Shown: positions 25,069 to 34,750 of the stretch, piece after piece | Position numbering within the stretch: position 1 is the stretch's first letter | Layout: the number at the start of each line of letters is the position of its first letter | Assembly: GCA_942493245.1 (NCBI GenBank) | Contig: OW818685.1 | Span: 1,426,001 to 1,490,000 of the forward strand | Direction of reading: 5' to 3' | Source: DAOPYU01 sp942493245 | GTDB lineage: Bacteria; Sumerlaeota; Sumerlaeia; UBA8349 | Length of the DNA: 64,000 nucleotides | Notes under the pieces: generated by a model | Told to the model about the DNA's origin: nothing | The model's database searches: none | What the model saw: only the letters and a program-made list of their open reading frames with translations | Made by a program: the position numbers and the translations under genes

Positions 25069-27213
25069 TTGGGTCTGACTGTCATTCTTGCACTTCTGAT
25101 TCTTCTGATCCCGCTGGGTACCTTCCTGGTGATGGCGATGTTTCACAATCGCCTGCCGCGTCATGGCGATTGGCTGGCGACCGGGGCGTTGGGGGTGAGT
25201 CTGGCGTTGTCCTGCGGGGTGGCCGCGCAGGCGCTGGTTTCCCCTTCGCTCATGCTGGCCAACTGGAATTTCAACTGGTTGCCGATGACGATGGGGCGCG
25301 TGCTCCAGGGCGGTCTGATGGTGGACCGGCTGACGGCGGTGATGCTGGTCGTGGTGACGCTGGTGAGTTTTCTGGTCCACCTGTTCTCGACGAAGTATAT
25401 GGAAGGCGATGTGCGTTTCGGACGGTACTACTGCTGTTTGTTGCTGTTCACGACCTCCATGCTGGGGCTGGTTCTGGCCAACAACATGTTGTTCCTCTTT
25501 GTGGCGTGGGAACTGGTGGGACTTTCCTCGTATCTGCTGATCGGGCACTGGTACGAGAAGAAGTCGGCTTCCGACGCGGCCATCAAGGCGTTCATCACCA
25601 CCCGCGTGGGCGATGTGGGGATGTTCATCGGGTTGATGATCTGTTACTGGAAGGTCGGCTCACTTCAGTACGCCGACATTTTCGCGGCGGTGGCCAATGG
25701 CACGTTGTCGGGCAATTGGCAGACGATTGCCGGGTTGGGGATTTTCCTGGGCGCGATGGGCAAGAGCGCGCAGTTTCCGCTGCATGTCTGGTTGCCCGAC
25801 GCGATGGAAGGCCCCACGCCGGTCAGCGCGCTTATCCACGCCGCCACGATGGTGGCCGCCGGTGTGTACCTGGTCGGACGCGTTCTGCCGATCTTCGATG
25901 AAACGACGTTGCTCTTCATCGCCTACACGGGCGGGATCACGGCGATCTTTGCGGCGACCATTGCGCTGGTCCAGGACGATATCAAGAAAGTTCTGGCCTA
26001 CTCGACGGTGAGTCAGCTTGGCTATATGATCATGGCGTTGGGCGTGGGAGGCTATGTGTCGGGGTTGTTCCACCTGACCACGCACGCGTTCTTCAAGGCG
26101 TGTCTCTTTCTGGGTTCGGGCGCGGTGATCCACGCCATGCACCACGAACAGTCGTTGAGCAAGTACGGCGGGTTGGGTAAGAAAATGCCCATCACGGCGA
26201 CTTTTTACCTGCTGGCGACGCTGGCGTTGTGCGGTGTGCCGCCGTTTTCGGGGTTCTGGAGCAAGGACTTGATTTTGGGCGACGCGCTCGGATTTGCGAT
26301 GGTCAGCGGGAAGCACTGGTTTTTGCCCGCCGCCGGTTTTACGACCGCGTTCCTCACGGCGTTCTATATGTTCCGTCAGTACTTCCTGACGTTCACCGGC
26401 AAGCCGCGCGACCCCCATGCGTACGACCACGCGCACGAGGTGAAATGGCAGATGTGGCTGCCGCTGGCGGTGCTGGGATCTCTGGCGCTGGTGGGGGGAG
26501 GCTTCGGCGGGTGGTTTGGCAAGGTGGTTCCGAAAGTGGACGGGGTGGCGCAAATTCGTCAGTACCAGGAATTGGGTTACTCCAATTCGGCTATTGAGGA
26601 GGCGCTCAAGAACGCGCCGGTTGCCGATGCCACCGTTTCCGAAGGACATGGCGCCGAGGGCGCAGAGAGCGTCGGAGGACACGAAGCCGCGCCTGCCGAA
26701 GGGCATGGCGAAAGCAAGGAAGCCGTGATCCACCACGCGCATGTGCTGGCGATGAAGTTGTCCATTTTTCTGGCGTTTTCCGGCATCGCGCTGGGTTTCC
26801 TGATGTACTTCGAGCGCAAGAACGGCCGCTCGGTTCTGAATCCGGCGACTCTGGCGAACCGATTCAGATGGGTCCACAAACTGCTGCTCAACAAGTATTA
26901 TTTCGACGAGTTGTATTGGGCCGTGCTCATCATGCCGGTGCGGTTGCTTGGGGTTTTTATGGCCCAGTTCGACCGGCGCGTGATTGACGCGGTGGTGGAC
27001 TTTGTTGGAGTCTTCGGAAAGACGGCGGCCCGAGTGGTGGATTGGGCGGATCGTTTGTTCGTGGATGGTTGGTTTGTGACGGGGTTGGCGCGGGGAACGG
27101 AACTGACCGGCGAGGGGCTTTCCTATGCGCAGACAGGGCGGGTGCGGCAGTACCTGCTTTTTACGGTGGCGGGGCTGGCGCTTCTGGGCGGGATTCTGGC
27201 GCTGGTTTTCTGA
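25069..27213 (+). CDS. nuoL: NADH-quinone oxidoreductase subunit L
   Basis: 714 residues, starting with TTG at 25069 after a TGAGGTAAG-type ribosome-binding site. It is an antiporter-like pump subunit with about 16 transmembrane segments. The signature FLFVAWELVGLSSYLLIGHWYEKKSASDAAIKAF carries the essential Glu, and Lys positions occur in LPDAMEGPTPVSALIHAATMVAAGVYL and ALVQDDIKKVLAYSTVSQLGYM. A hydrophilic His/Glu/Gly-rich insert (about 525-560, EGHGAEGAESVGGHEAAPAE) precedes the last helices and the long lateral-helix region; its role is unknown. Confidence 0.95.
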   Translation: MGLTVILALLILLIPLGTFLVMAMFHNRLPRHGDWLATGALGVSLALSCGVAAQALVSPSLMLANWNFNWLPMTMGRVLQGGLMVDRLTAVMLVVVTLVSFLVHLFSTKYMEGDVRFGRYYCCLLLFTTSMLGLVLANNMLFLFVAWELVGLSSYLLIGHWYEKKSASDAAIKAFITTRVGDVGMFIGLMICYWKVGSLQYADIFAAVANGTLSGNWQTIAGLGIFLGAMGKSAQFPLHVWLPDAMEGPTPVSALIHAATMVAAGVYLVGRVLPIFDETTLLFIAYTGGITAIFAATIALVQDDIKKVLAYSTVSQLGYMIMALGVGGYVSGLFHLTTHAFFKACLFLGSGAVIHAMHHEQSLSKYGGLGKKMPITATFYLLATLALCGVPPFSGFWSKDLILGDALGFAMVSGKHWFLPAAGFTTAFLTAFYMFRQYFLTFTGKPRDPHAYDHAHEVKWQMWLPLAVLGSLALVGGGFGGWFGKVVPKVDGVAQIRQYQELGYSNSAIEEALKNAPVADATVSEGHGAEGAESVGGHEAAPAEGHGESKEAVIHHAHVLAMKLSIFLAFSGIALGFLMYFERKNGRSVLNPATLANRFRWVHKLLLNKYYFDELYWAVLIMPVRLLGVFMAQFDRRVIDAVVDFVGVFGKTAARVVDWADRLFVDGWFVTGLARGTELTGEGLSYAQTGRVRQYLLFTVAGLALLGGILALVF

Positions 27214-27307
27214 GAGCGGGAATGTTTCAACAGGTTCCCGTGTTCGCGGGTGTGTTTGACAGGTGGGATGCGGCTGATTCAGGGATCGGGTGAAGGACGA
27301 GAAACAC

Positions 27308-28870
27308 ATGGACAAATTACTACTGACTCTCATCACTTTTTTGCCGCTGCTCGGAGCGGTGGTCATGTTGCTGGTACCCGGCAATCAGCCTCGACTCATA
27401 CGCAGTATCGCGGTGGTGACCACGGGCGTGGTTTTCGCTCTGACCCTCGGCTTGTGGGCGGGATTCGATCCCGAGTCGGTCAGGGTTGGAGCGGTTGGGT
27501 TGGGCGGTGAGGTGTACCAGGGTTACGACGCCAAGACGCTGGTCGAGGTGGCGTGGATCGCGCCCTACCACATCTATTACCGCATGGGGGTGGATGGTCT
27601 TTCCGTTCTGCTGATCGTGATGACCGGACTGCTTTCGTTTCTGGCCACGTTCACCGCGTTCTCGATTCAGAAGCAGGTCAAGAGTTTCTATGTCCTCTAC
27701 ATGCTCCTGATCACGGGCATGATGGGGGTGTTTTCGGCGCTCGATTTCTTCCTGTTTTATGTGTTCTGGGAAGTGATGCTGCTGCCGATGTACTTCCTGA
27801 TCGGGATCTGGGGCGGGCCGCGCAAGGAATATGCGGCGATCAAGTTCTTTATTTACACGCTGCTCGGGTCGGTTCTGATCATGATCGTGATGCTGGCCTA
27901 CTACTTCAAAATGCAGACCTTCGAAGGGGGCAAGTACGCCGACTTCGCTTTCAACATCCCGCAACTGGTGGCCCTGCGTCCGTTCCATGTGCCGGGCGGG
28001 CCGACCCTGTTCCAGCACCTGATGTTCTGGGGACTGTTTATCGGTTTTGCCATTAAGGTGCCGATCTTTCCCTTCCACACCTGGTTGCCCGACGCGCACG
28101 TCGAGGCGCCCACGGCCATCTCGGTGATTCTGGCGGGCGTGCTGCTGAAGATGGGCGGGTACGGTATCCTGCGTTTCAACTACCCGCTGCTTCCCGAAGT
28201 GGGCGGTTCGCAGCCGGTGATGGTTTTTCTGGCGATTCTGGGAGTGGTCAACATTCTCTACGGCGCATTCTGTGCCCTGGGGCAGACGGACTTCAAGCGG
28301 CTGGTGGCGTACAGTTCCGTCTCGCACATGGGCTACGTGTTGCTGGGCATCGCGGTGCTCAAGGAAGAAGCGGTCAACGGCGCGATCTTTCAGATGTTCG
28401 CCCACGGCATCAGTTCGGCGATGATGTTTATGCTCGTCGGCGTGCTCTATGAGCGCGCCCACCACCGCGAGATCGCGCGGTTCGGCGGGGTCGGGGTCCA
28501 GATGCCCTTCTACTTCGCGATGTCCATCGTGGGCTTCTTCGCTTCGCTGGGCTTGCCGATGCTGATCGGGTTCATCGGCGAAGTGATGGTCTTTCTGGGC
28601 GCGTTCACGTACAGCCCGTGGATCACCGGCGTGGCGACGATCGGGATGCTGCTGACGGCGGCGTATATTCTCTGGACGATGCAGCGGGTGTACCTGGGGC
28701 CGGCCAATCCGGCCCATGCCGAGTACAAGGACATGAACTGGTGGGAGTCGGTGGGCATTGTGCCGTTGGCCGTCTGTTCGGTGCTCTTCGGCGTGTTGCC
28801 GACGATTGCCCTCGACATCTATTTTCCCTCGACGCAGCTGTTCCTGAAACTGGTGGAGAATTTCAAGTAA
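27308..28870 (+). CDS. nuoM: NADH-quinone oxidoreductase subunit M
   Basis: 520 residues from the ATG at 27308, ten bases after AAGGA; a GTG six codons earlier has no clear ribosome-binding site. The core is that of an antiporter-like pump subunit: FYVFWEVMLLPMYFLIGIWGGPRKEYAAIKFF with the key Glu, FPFHTWLPDAHVEAPTAISVILAGVLLKMGGYG, and LVAYSSVSHMGYVLLGIA. It follows nuoL with a 94-bp gap. Confidence 0.95.
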   Translation: MDKLLLTLITFLPLLGAVVMLLVPGNQPRLIRSIAVVTTGVVFALTLGLWAGFDPESVRVGAVGLGGEVYQGYDAKTLVEVAWIAPYHIYYRMGVDGLSVLLIVMTGLLSFLATFTAFSIQKQVKSFYVLYMLLITGMMGVFSALDFFLFYVFWEVMLLPMYFLIGIWGGPRKEYAAIKFFIYTLLGSVLIMIVMLAYYFKMQTFEGGKYADFAFNIPQLVALRPFHVPGGPTLFQHLMFWGLFIGFAIKVPIFPFHTWLPDAHVEAPTAISVILAGVLLKMGGYGILRFNYPLLPEVGGSQPVMVFLAILGVVNILYGAFCALGQTDFKRLVAYSSVSHMGYVLLGIAVLKEEAVNGAIFQMFAHGISSAMMFMLVGVLYERAHHREIARFGGVGVQMPFYFAMSIVGFFASLGLPMLIGFIGEVMVFLGAFTYSPWITGVATIGMLLTAAYILWTMQRVYLGPANPAHAEYKDMNWWESVGIVPLAVCSVLFGVLPTIALDIYFPSTQLFLKLVENFK

Positions 28871-28889
28871 GGGCAAAGGGTGTGGACTG

Positions 28890-30443
28890 ATGACCCTGTG
28901 TGAATTCTGGAGTACCTGCAGCGCCCTGCTTCCCGAGCTGATTCTCGGGGTGGCGATTTGTGTGCTGATTCTGGGCGATATGTTCACGCCTCTGAACAAG
29001 AGCCGGGAGGTCTGCGGTGTGCTGGCTCTGTTGGGACTGGGGGCGGCGTTCGGCGTGACGGTTCAGCGGATGATGGGCGGCGTGGGGAGCGGTTCCGTTT
29101 TTGGAGACTCGGCGGCGGTTGAGAATTTTACCCTGTTGTTCCGCCTGATGTTTTTCGCCTCGACGGCGGCAGTGGTGTTTTTCTCGATGCGCACGCGGGA
29201 ACTCGCCGGGTACCGGCACGGCGAGTATTACTCGCTGTTGCTTGGCGCTGTGCTTTCGGCTTCTCTCCTGGTCGCGTCGCGCAATCTGGTTCTCTTTGTG
29301 GTGGCGCTTGAGACGCTGTCCATGTGTTCGTACGTTCTGGCGGGTTTCATCAAGCACGAGCGGATTTCAACCGAGTCGGGGCTGAAGTACCTGCTTTACG
29401 GCGCGGTCGCGTCGGGTGTGATGTTGTTCGGTATCAGTTATCTCTACGGCATGACGGGCACGATCCGGATTCCCGAGGTGACGAACGCGCTGGTCCGGCT
29501 TTCCGAGGCCGGGTCGCTGAATCCCGAGACGGTGCTTCTGGCGTTCCTGTTGCTTCTGGCGGGTCTCGGCTTCAAGATGGCGGTGGTGCCCTTCCAGTTC
29601 TGGGCGCCGGACGTGTATCAGGGCGCTCCGACGCCGGTGACGGCGTTTCTGGCCGTTGTCTCGAAGATTGCCGGGTTCGGCGGGTTGATGGTGATTCTGT
29701 CGCCGTTGTATGCCGCGGGGGATGCGGCTGCGGTGGTGTCGGCCCACGCCCGGGCGATGCACCTGCCCCTGCTGCTGGGCGGGATCGCCGTGTTGACCAT
29801 GACCTATGGCAATCTGGTGGCGCTGCGCCAGACGGACATCAAGCGGCTGTTCGCCTACTCTTCGATCGCGCACGCGGGGTACCTGTTGATGAGTCTGGCG
29901 GTCTTCAATGCGGAGTCTCTCCGGGCCGTGCTGGTTTATTTCGTCATCTATCTGATCATGAATCTGGGCGCGTTCTGGCTCATCGTGGTGCTGGTGGACC
30001 GGTTGGGCGGGTCGGATTTGGCCCGGTTCCGGGGGGCGCGGTTCAAGTCGCCGTTCCTGTTCTGGACGATGTTCATTTTCCTCGTGTCATTGACCGGCCT
30101 GCCGCCGACATCCGGTTTTGCGGCCAAGTTGCTGGTGTTTGGCGTGGTGGTTAAAGCCGGGTTGGGGGCAATGGGAACGGGCGGCGCGAGCGGCGCGCTG
30201 GGCGCATTGACGCTCGAGGCGTGGGCCTGGTTCGGGCTGGTGTTCGCGGGGGTCATCAACAGCGCGATCTCGCTGGTCTATTACATGAAAATCGCCCGCG
30301 TGATGGCGTTCGAGGAACCCACCGACGAAAAGGCGATCCCGATGGATTGGCTGGACCGGGCCGTGACGGTGGGGTTCGCCGTGGCCACGCTGGTGTTGCT
30401 CTATTTCGCGCCGGTGCTGGCGCTGGTGGATCGCGCATTGTAA
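28890..30443 (+). CDS. nuoN: NADH-quinone oxidoreductase subunit N
   Basis: 517 residues. It is the third antiporter-like subunit of the membrane arm. Motifs include LFVVALETLSMCSYVLAGFIKHERISTESGLKYLLYGA, FKMAVVPFQFWAPDVYQGAPTPVTAFLAVVSK and IKRLFAYSSIAHAGYLLM. It closes the eleven-gene nuo operon A-B-C-D-H-I-J-K-L-M-N, which lacks the NADH-input genes nuoE, nuoF and nuoG. Confidence 0.95.
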   Translation: MTLCEFWSTCSALLPELILGVAICVLILGDMFTPLNKSREVCGVLALLGLGAAFGVTVQRMMGGVGSGSVFGDSAAVENFTLLFRLMFFASTAAVVFFSMRTRELAGYRHGEYYSLLLGAVLSASLLVASRNLVLFVVALETLSMCSYVLAGFIKHERISTESGLKYLLYGAVASGVMLFGISYLYGMTGTIRIPEVTNALVRLSEAGSLNPETVLLAFLLLLAGLGFKMAVVPFQFWAPDVYQGAPTPVTAFLAVVSKIAGFGGLMVILSPLYAAGDAAAVVSAHARAMHLPLLLGGIAVLTMTYGNLVALRQTDIKRLFAYSSIAHAGYLLMSLAVFNAESLRAVLVYFVIYLIMNLGAFWLIVVLVDRLGGSDLARFRGARFKSPFLFWTMFIFLVSLTGLPPTSGFAAKLLVFGVVVKAGLGAMGTGGASGALGALTLEAWAWFGLVFAGVINSAISLVYYMKIARVMAFEEPTDEKAIPMDWLDRAVTVGFAVATLVLLYFAPVLALVDRAL

Positions 30444-30481
30444 CGACGAGACAGACCGAAGGGTAATGCGGGGACAGAGGC

Positions 30482-30982
30482 ATGCATTTCGACAAAGACA
30501 GAATCCTCACGGCTCTCAACGCGGCTTTCAGCGCCAAGTACTACTCGCTGGCGCAGTACGTGCTCGACGCGTCTCCCTATGTCCGCCCGGGCGAGGAAAA
30601 GCTTCTGCGCGAGATCAGACTGGTGGCCACGTGCGACCGGCGGCTGGCCGATCAGCTGGCGCAGGTTATCGAGCAACTTGAGGGTGTGCCCCAACTGACC
30701 GTGATCGACTCTTCCGTCGCCTATCTCAATTACCTGTCCCTGCAATACCTGTCCGGAGTGTTGTTGCAGGGGTTGCAAAAGCAGCAGATCCTGTTCGATG
30801 ACGGTCTGGCGCTGGTCCGGGACGTGGAGCAGGTGAGCGGTGAAGAGGGGCGCGTGAAGGCGGAGGCGAACCGGGTCTTTCTGGAACTGCACGAGACCAC
30901 GCGCGGCCAGATTCTGCGCCTGCGCGAAATCCTCGCCGAACCGCTCGAAGCGCCGTCCGAACCCGCGCCCGCATCAGTCTGA
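30482..30982 (+). CDS. Small all-helical protein, possibly ferritin-like
   Basis: 166 residues, read after GGGGACAG and only 38 bp from the nuoN stop, so probably in the nuo transcript. The sequence is predicted to be helical throughout, with an N-terminal LNAAFSAKYYSLAQYVLDASPYV and helices containing EKLLREIRLVATCDRRLADQLAQVIEQLEG. This layout resembles ferritin-like four-helix bundles, but a full ExxH di-iron ligand set is not evident. The C-terminus is Pro/Ala-rich. It may be a non-catalytic bundle linked to complex I expression only by position. Function unknown. Confidence 0.6.
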   Translation: MHFDKDRILTALNAAFSAKYYSLAQYVLDASPYVRPGEEKLLREIRLVATCDRRLADQLAQVIEQLEGVPQLTVIDSSVAYLNYLSLQYLSGVLLQGLQKQQILFDDGLALVRDVEQVSGEEGRVKAEANRVFLELHETTRGQILRLREILAEPLEAPSEPAPASV

Positions 30983-31422
30983 CGCTGAGAACGGGCCGTA
31001 AACAGCAACCACAAATTTCATCTGCATATCACCATGAAATACCGGGCGCAGCGGAGCCGCAACCGAATCAAACCACGAAGATTGCAGCCTGCGCGTTTTG
31101 TGAAGAAAGCGCCCCTGGGATCGCCAATCTCCCGATTGGCGCGGTTGCGATTCCGGGCATCCTGGCGGCTGTGCGAGATTCGGGGAATTGCGCGATTCCG
31201 CCCGTTGGATTCCGCTTCGTTTGGAGCGGGCTTTCAGCCTTTTTGGGGGAAAAGGGGACACGTGACCCGGGGCGTCGCTTCGCTCAGCCCCGGGCTGACA
31301 TGGGCCGCCCTTTCAGGGCTGGGACCGGATCGGGATTGCGGTTCGTATTGCCTGCACTCGCCCTCAAAATCTACGCAAACGAAAGCGAGATTGCGAGAGA
31401 GTCGTACGAAGCGATCTTTTCC
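30983..31422. other. Gene-free stretch with REP-like element
   Basis: 440 bp between the convergent ends of the plus-strand nuo block and the minus-strand glycan block. It contains the REP-like element at 31266-31319. The rest, including the GC-rich 31081-31260, shows no feature that could be supported. Confidence 0.6.
31266..31319. repeat. REP-like palindromic element, copy 1
   Basis: A stem CCCGGGGC / GCCCCGGG (31266-31273, 31287-31294) has the loop GTCGCTTCGCTCA, and is followed by a second small stem GCCC-TTTCA-GGGC (31307-31319). The same layout recurs at 60611-60703 with compensating changes in the stem and a conserved GACGCTTCGCTC-like loop. No transposase gene is in the window. Confidence 0.7.
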
Positions 31423-32556
31423 CTATTCCGAGACCGCCTGACTGTAGAGGGTTGCGTATTGCTCGATGGTTTTGGCGAGGGAGTAGTGCGCGCGGATTCT
31501 TTCACGCGCGACGGCTCGTTGTTTGACCTTTTCCTCTGCGGGTAGGTCGAACATCGCCTCCCATGCTTCGGCCATCGCCTGCGGGTTACGGGGGGGGACG
31601 ATTCGGCCCGTGTCCCCGATAATCCGCGCGGAGTCGCCTACGTCGGTGGCTACGCAGGGGACGCCGCACGCCATCGCTTCGCCGATAACCTGCGGGAACG
31701 ACTCGGTAATCGAGGCGGAAACGGCCAGGTCCAGCGTGGCGGCGAGGCGCGGGATGTCCCGCCGGTCCCCGAGCAGGCGGCACCGCCCCGTCAGGCTATT
31801 CTGTTCAACCCAACGGACAAGTTGCGGGTTCTGTTCCGTCACGTCCCGACCGCAGAGGAGGAAGTGCGCGTCGGGCTGTCGGCGCAGGAAGAGTCCGGCC
31901 GCCTTCAGAAACCCCTCCTGGTCCTTCTGCGCGTCGAAACGCCCGATCAGTCCGATCAGCGGCGCCTCGTCCGGGAGGGCATATTCGCGCCGCACTTCGG
32001 CGCGCGCCTCCGGGTCGGGACGGAACACGTCCAGGTCGAACCCGTTGGGGATCACGAGGAGTTTTTCGCGGGCGTACCCTTGCTCGGCGTGGACCTGGAG
32101 GCTGGCGTGCGAGTTGCACACGATGCGGCGGGGGAGCGTCGCGGAGAGCCGGGCGCACAGGCGCATGGTCCAGATGGTCGTGCGTTTGCTTTTCTCGGGG
32201 TCGAGGTGGCTGTGGCGGATGTTCCAGAGGATGGGCGCACGGCTGACCGCGCGGGCGGTCAGGCCGCCGAGCAGGTCGGCGTGGTACATCCACGTCTGGA
32301 CCACGTCGGGCCGGAACCGGCGGATGAGCCGGGCCATCTTGAGCAATCGGAGCGGGTTGGGCGCGCCGGGGCGCAGGCCCAGGTCGTGGACCGGGATGCC
32401 CAGCTCGGCGATCCGGTCGCCGATCGGGTGGGTGCCCACCAGCGAGATCACCTCGCTCTGGAACGTGTCCAGGTCCAGGTGCGTCAGCAACCGCAACAGC
32501 ATCATCTCGGCGCCGCCGGTGGCCAGACTGGAAATGATATGGAGCACTCGAATCAT
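31423..32556 (-). CDS. GT4-family glycosyltransferase
   Basis: 377 residues from the ATG at 32556 (MIRVLHIISSLATGGAE); a TTG ten codons upstream is possible. It has a GT-B fold: N-terminal SSLATGGAEMMLLRLL and WNIRHSHLD, and the C-terminal nucleotide-sugar domain IGLIGRFDAQKDQEGFLKAA plus the ESFPQVIGEAMACGVPCVATDVGD block with the conserved E-x7-E. Such enzymes transfer a sugar from a nucleotide donor to a growing glycan on the cytoplasmic side of the membrane. It is the last gene of the minus-strand glycan block. Donor and acceptor cannot be predicted. Confidence 0.9.
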   Translation of the reverse strand: MIRVLHIISSLATGGAEMMLLRLLTHLDLDTFQSEVISLVGTHPIGDRIAELGIPVHDLGLRPGAPNPLRLLKMARLIRRFRPDVVQTWMYHADLLGGLTARAVSRAPILWNIRHSHLDPEKSKRTTIWTMRLCARLSATLPRRIVCNSHASLQVHAEQGYAREKLLVIPNGFDLDVFRPDPEARAEVRREYALPDEAPLIGLIGRFDAQKDQEGFLKAAGLFLRRQPDAHFLLCGRDVTEQNPQLVRWVEQNSLTGRCRLLGDRRDIPRLAATLDLAVSASITESFPQVIGEAMACGVPCVATDVGDSARIIGDTGRIVPPRNPQAMAEAWEAMFDLPAEEKVKQRAVARERIRAHYSLAKTIEQYATLYSQAVSE

Positions 32557-32667
32557 GCGCGTGGGTGTCCCGAAAAAGAATTCCAATTCCAGTTAAGAAG
32601 GACATGAAGGCCCCTTCAAAACGGAAGCATAGCAAGCCATGACCCGTGAAACAAGGCATTTGCGGTA

Positions 32668-33561
32668 CTACTGTACTTGTGTTGTCACAGAAGTGTTGGT
32701 TTGGATTCCTGTGGTGTCATTGTGGGAAAAGGTTGCCACGATTCGGTGGGCGGCCAGATCTCGTTCGGACTTGTCGACGCATCCGTACATGATGTTCTGG
32801 AATTCCCCGCCGCTTTTCCGCTTTATCTGAATATAGAGACCATAGGGGGCCACATTCATGTCACGAGGCTTGTCGTCATAGACAAGCGTAATGGTTTTGT
32901 CCACTCCATCCACAAACACGATCTTTTCCGCTTGGCCGATTCGTTCTGCACGGATGAGCCACCGGATGTAGTCGTCATAGGTGACTCGGTCCATCAAGGC
33001 CACTTTCCATCGGGAACGTTTCTGGCAATTCTGGGCACAGAAGTCCTGATAAAAAGAGAACGACTCCCAAATGGGATAATCTTCAAGCAAACTGTTGGGA
33101 CTCCAAGGTCTTTTACTCCCCACCTCCCGTAAAAACTGATCGCGGGTCCGAGACGACGAAATATCCATCAGGCACTCTGTTCCCTGAAGCATTTCTCCGT
33201 TTTTCGCACTCCGGCTGGAGATTATTTCGTGGTTCGATTGTGTTACGGTTGTCTCTCCTGCGGGTGCCGCAAATCGGCATTCCCTGAAATCCCGGACTTC
33301 CCACTTTCCATCGTTTCCCTGTTGAGATTGAAATTCGGCTTCCGAAAGATTCTCGACGGGGACTGTATGATGGAAGTCTGGCATTGGGCTGTTGTATTCG
33401 TAAGAATATTTGGTCAATTGAAGTTTTCGTGTCTCATAAAAGACAGCGATTCTGCTGCGGTTTCGAGTGGAACCGGCAGGAGAAGGGACTGGAGAAAGTG
33501 CGTAAATGCATAGGAGAATGAGGGGTAACAGAATGAGGATAATGAAAAGGATCTTTTTCAT
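32668..33561 (-). CDS. Membrane-anchored protein of unknown function
   Basis: 297 residues. The N-terminus MKKILFIILILLPLILLCIY is a transmembrane anchor or uncleaved signal; the Cys after LILL is not in a standard lipobox. The remaining 270 residues are hydrophilic, with ten Cys-poor mixed alpha/beta segments and a C-terminal Thr-rich stretch (NDTTGIQTNTSVTTQ). No family was recognised. Codon and base use are less GC-rich than in the neighbours. It lies between a glycosyltransferase and a polysaccharide deacetylase and may be an accessory envelope protein. Confidence 0.6.
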   Translation of the reverse strand: MKKILFIILILLPLILLCIYALSPVPSPAGSTRNRSRIAVFYETRKLQLTKYSYEYNSPMPDFHHTVPVENLSEAEFQSQQGNDGKWEVRDFRECRFAAPAGETTVTQSNHEIISSRSAKNGEMLQGTECLMDISSSRTRDQFLREVGSKRPWSPNSLLEDYPIWESFSFYQDFCAQNCQKRSRWKVALMDRVTYDDYIRWLIRAERIGQAEKIVFVDGVDKTITLVYDDKPRDMNVAPYGLYIQIKRKSGGEFQNIMYGCVDKSERDLAAHRIVATFSHNDTTGIQTNTSVTTQVQ

Positions 33562-33706
33562 ACACTCTTTCCCGTTCTCTGTCGCGACTTATAGAGAGGC
33601 TCATCGCCCCAGATGTTTTCTCACCATCCTGGTCACGCGTTTATACACGACTCGGGGTCGTTCTTCGAGCCAAGGTTGTGGGGGCGGGTTTGAGAGATCC
33701 TATTCC

Positions 33707-34687
33707 CTAAGACGACGGATCTGGGAAACTGTCTTTCAGTTGGATTCGCTGAAAATCTTCTTCAGGGGAAATGGGGCGGCTGCGCCAGAATTGAGCCACT
33801 TCGCAGGGGAGGGCGTGCCAGTAAACATCCGAGTATTTGGTCTTGGCGTATTCGAGGAAGTCCCGGTAAAACGCGATGGGGTATTCGTCCACGGCTTTTT
33901 TTTCCGCACCGAGATACATGTAGTCGGGGTGTGTGTTAATGAGGGCCATGCCGCCATTTTGCGCGATCCAGTCCAGTTTCCGTTTCCACATGGACGCATC
34001 GCGGTGGCAGAAAATGGTAAACAGGGTCATATCCTGGGGGATTGTGTAGGGGAGTTCGATGTAACCGGGACGTCCACGCCTGGCAGGTACCCAGACGGGG
34101 AAAATCGTCCCGATCCCATCGGGTTGGGGTTCGAAGGGGTCGGTGTCGAAGGTGGAGGCGTCGTATTGGAAATCGAGGTCGAGAAGCCAATCCAGATTGT
34201 GGTGCATGGAAGGGGACCGGAATCCCACCGCCCCCCATTCTCTGGCGTACTGGTTGATTTTCGTGGCCCGGCGGAGGAATTCTTTCCGGGAGGAGTAGAG
34301 TTTTCCGTCGTGTTTCAGGCCATGTACCCCGACTTCAAACCCTCGGCTCTGAAGTCCCTTCCGGACGCTTTCCTCAACATGGTAGCGTTCGGGAACGAAA
34401 TTGAAGGAAGACCGGAGGCCCAGTTCTGTTTCGAGTTGGACCAGCGCTTCGAGGCGCTGACAGCCCCGCACGCATTCGACGTCGTGGGTCAGGACAAACG
34501 CAAATTGTTTTCCCCCTGGCCAACCTTCCCATTGAGCGGGCTTTTTTTCGGATCCGGGTAAAACAGGCCATTTTCTGGAGACGGATTCAAGACGCCTCCG
34601 CGCCACAAAACGCCGCATAAACAGTCGGCAGCGAGCAGGCAGACCCGGTCGTATCATGTAGAAAATGCGTGTCATTAAAGACAACAT
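33707..34687 (-). CDS. Polysaccharide deacetylase family protein
   Basis: 326 residues. The NodB-like barrel is recognisable from FAFVLTHDVECVRG (catalytic/metal Asp pair region), FEVGVHGLKHDG (the H-x3-H metal motif as HGLKH), VGFRSPSMHHNLDWLLDLDFQYDAST and ALINTHPDYM. It probably removes N- or O-acetyl groups from an exported or lipid-linked polysaccharide. The start is uncertain: ATGs at 34687, 34675 and 34657 all lack a good ribosome-binding site. It is similar in content to deacetylases found in exopolysaccharide/exosortase loci, but no exosortase is in the window. Confidence 0.85.
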   Translation of the reverse strand: MLSLMTRIFYMIRPGLPARCRLFMRRFVARRRLESVSRKWPVLPGSEKKPAQWEGWPGGKQFAFVLTHDVECVRGCQRLEALVQLETELGLRSSFNFVPERYHVEESVRKGLQSRGFEVGVHGLKHDGKLYSSRKEFLRRATKINQYAREWGAVGFRSPSMHHNLDWLLDLDFQYDASTFDTDPFEPQPDGIGTIFPVWVPARRGRPGYIELPYTIPQDMTLFTIFCHRDASMWKRKLDWIAQNGGMALINTHPDYMYLGAEKKAVDEYPIAFYRDFLEYAKTKYSDVYWHALPCEVAQFWRSRPISPEEDFQRIQLKDSFPDPSS

Positions 34688-34750
34688 ATCAGTGGCGTTG
34701 CCTTTTGTTTGAGAGTGATCCCCAGCCGCTTTTCAAGTTTGACCATATTC

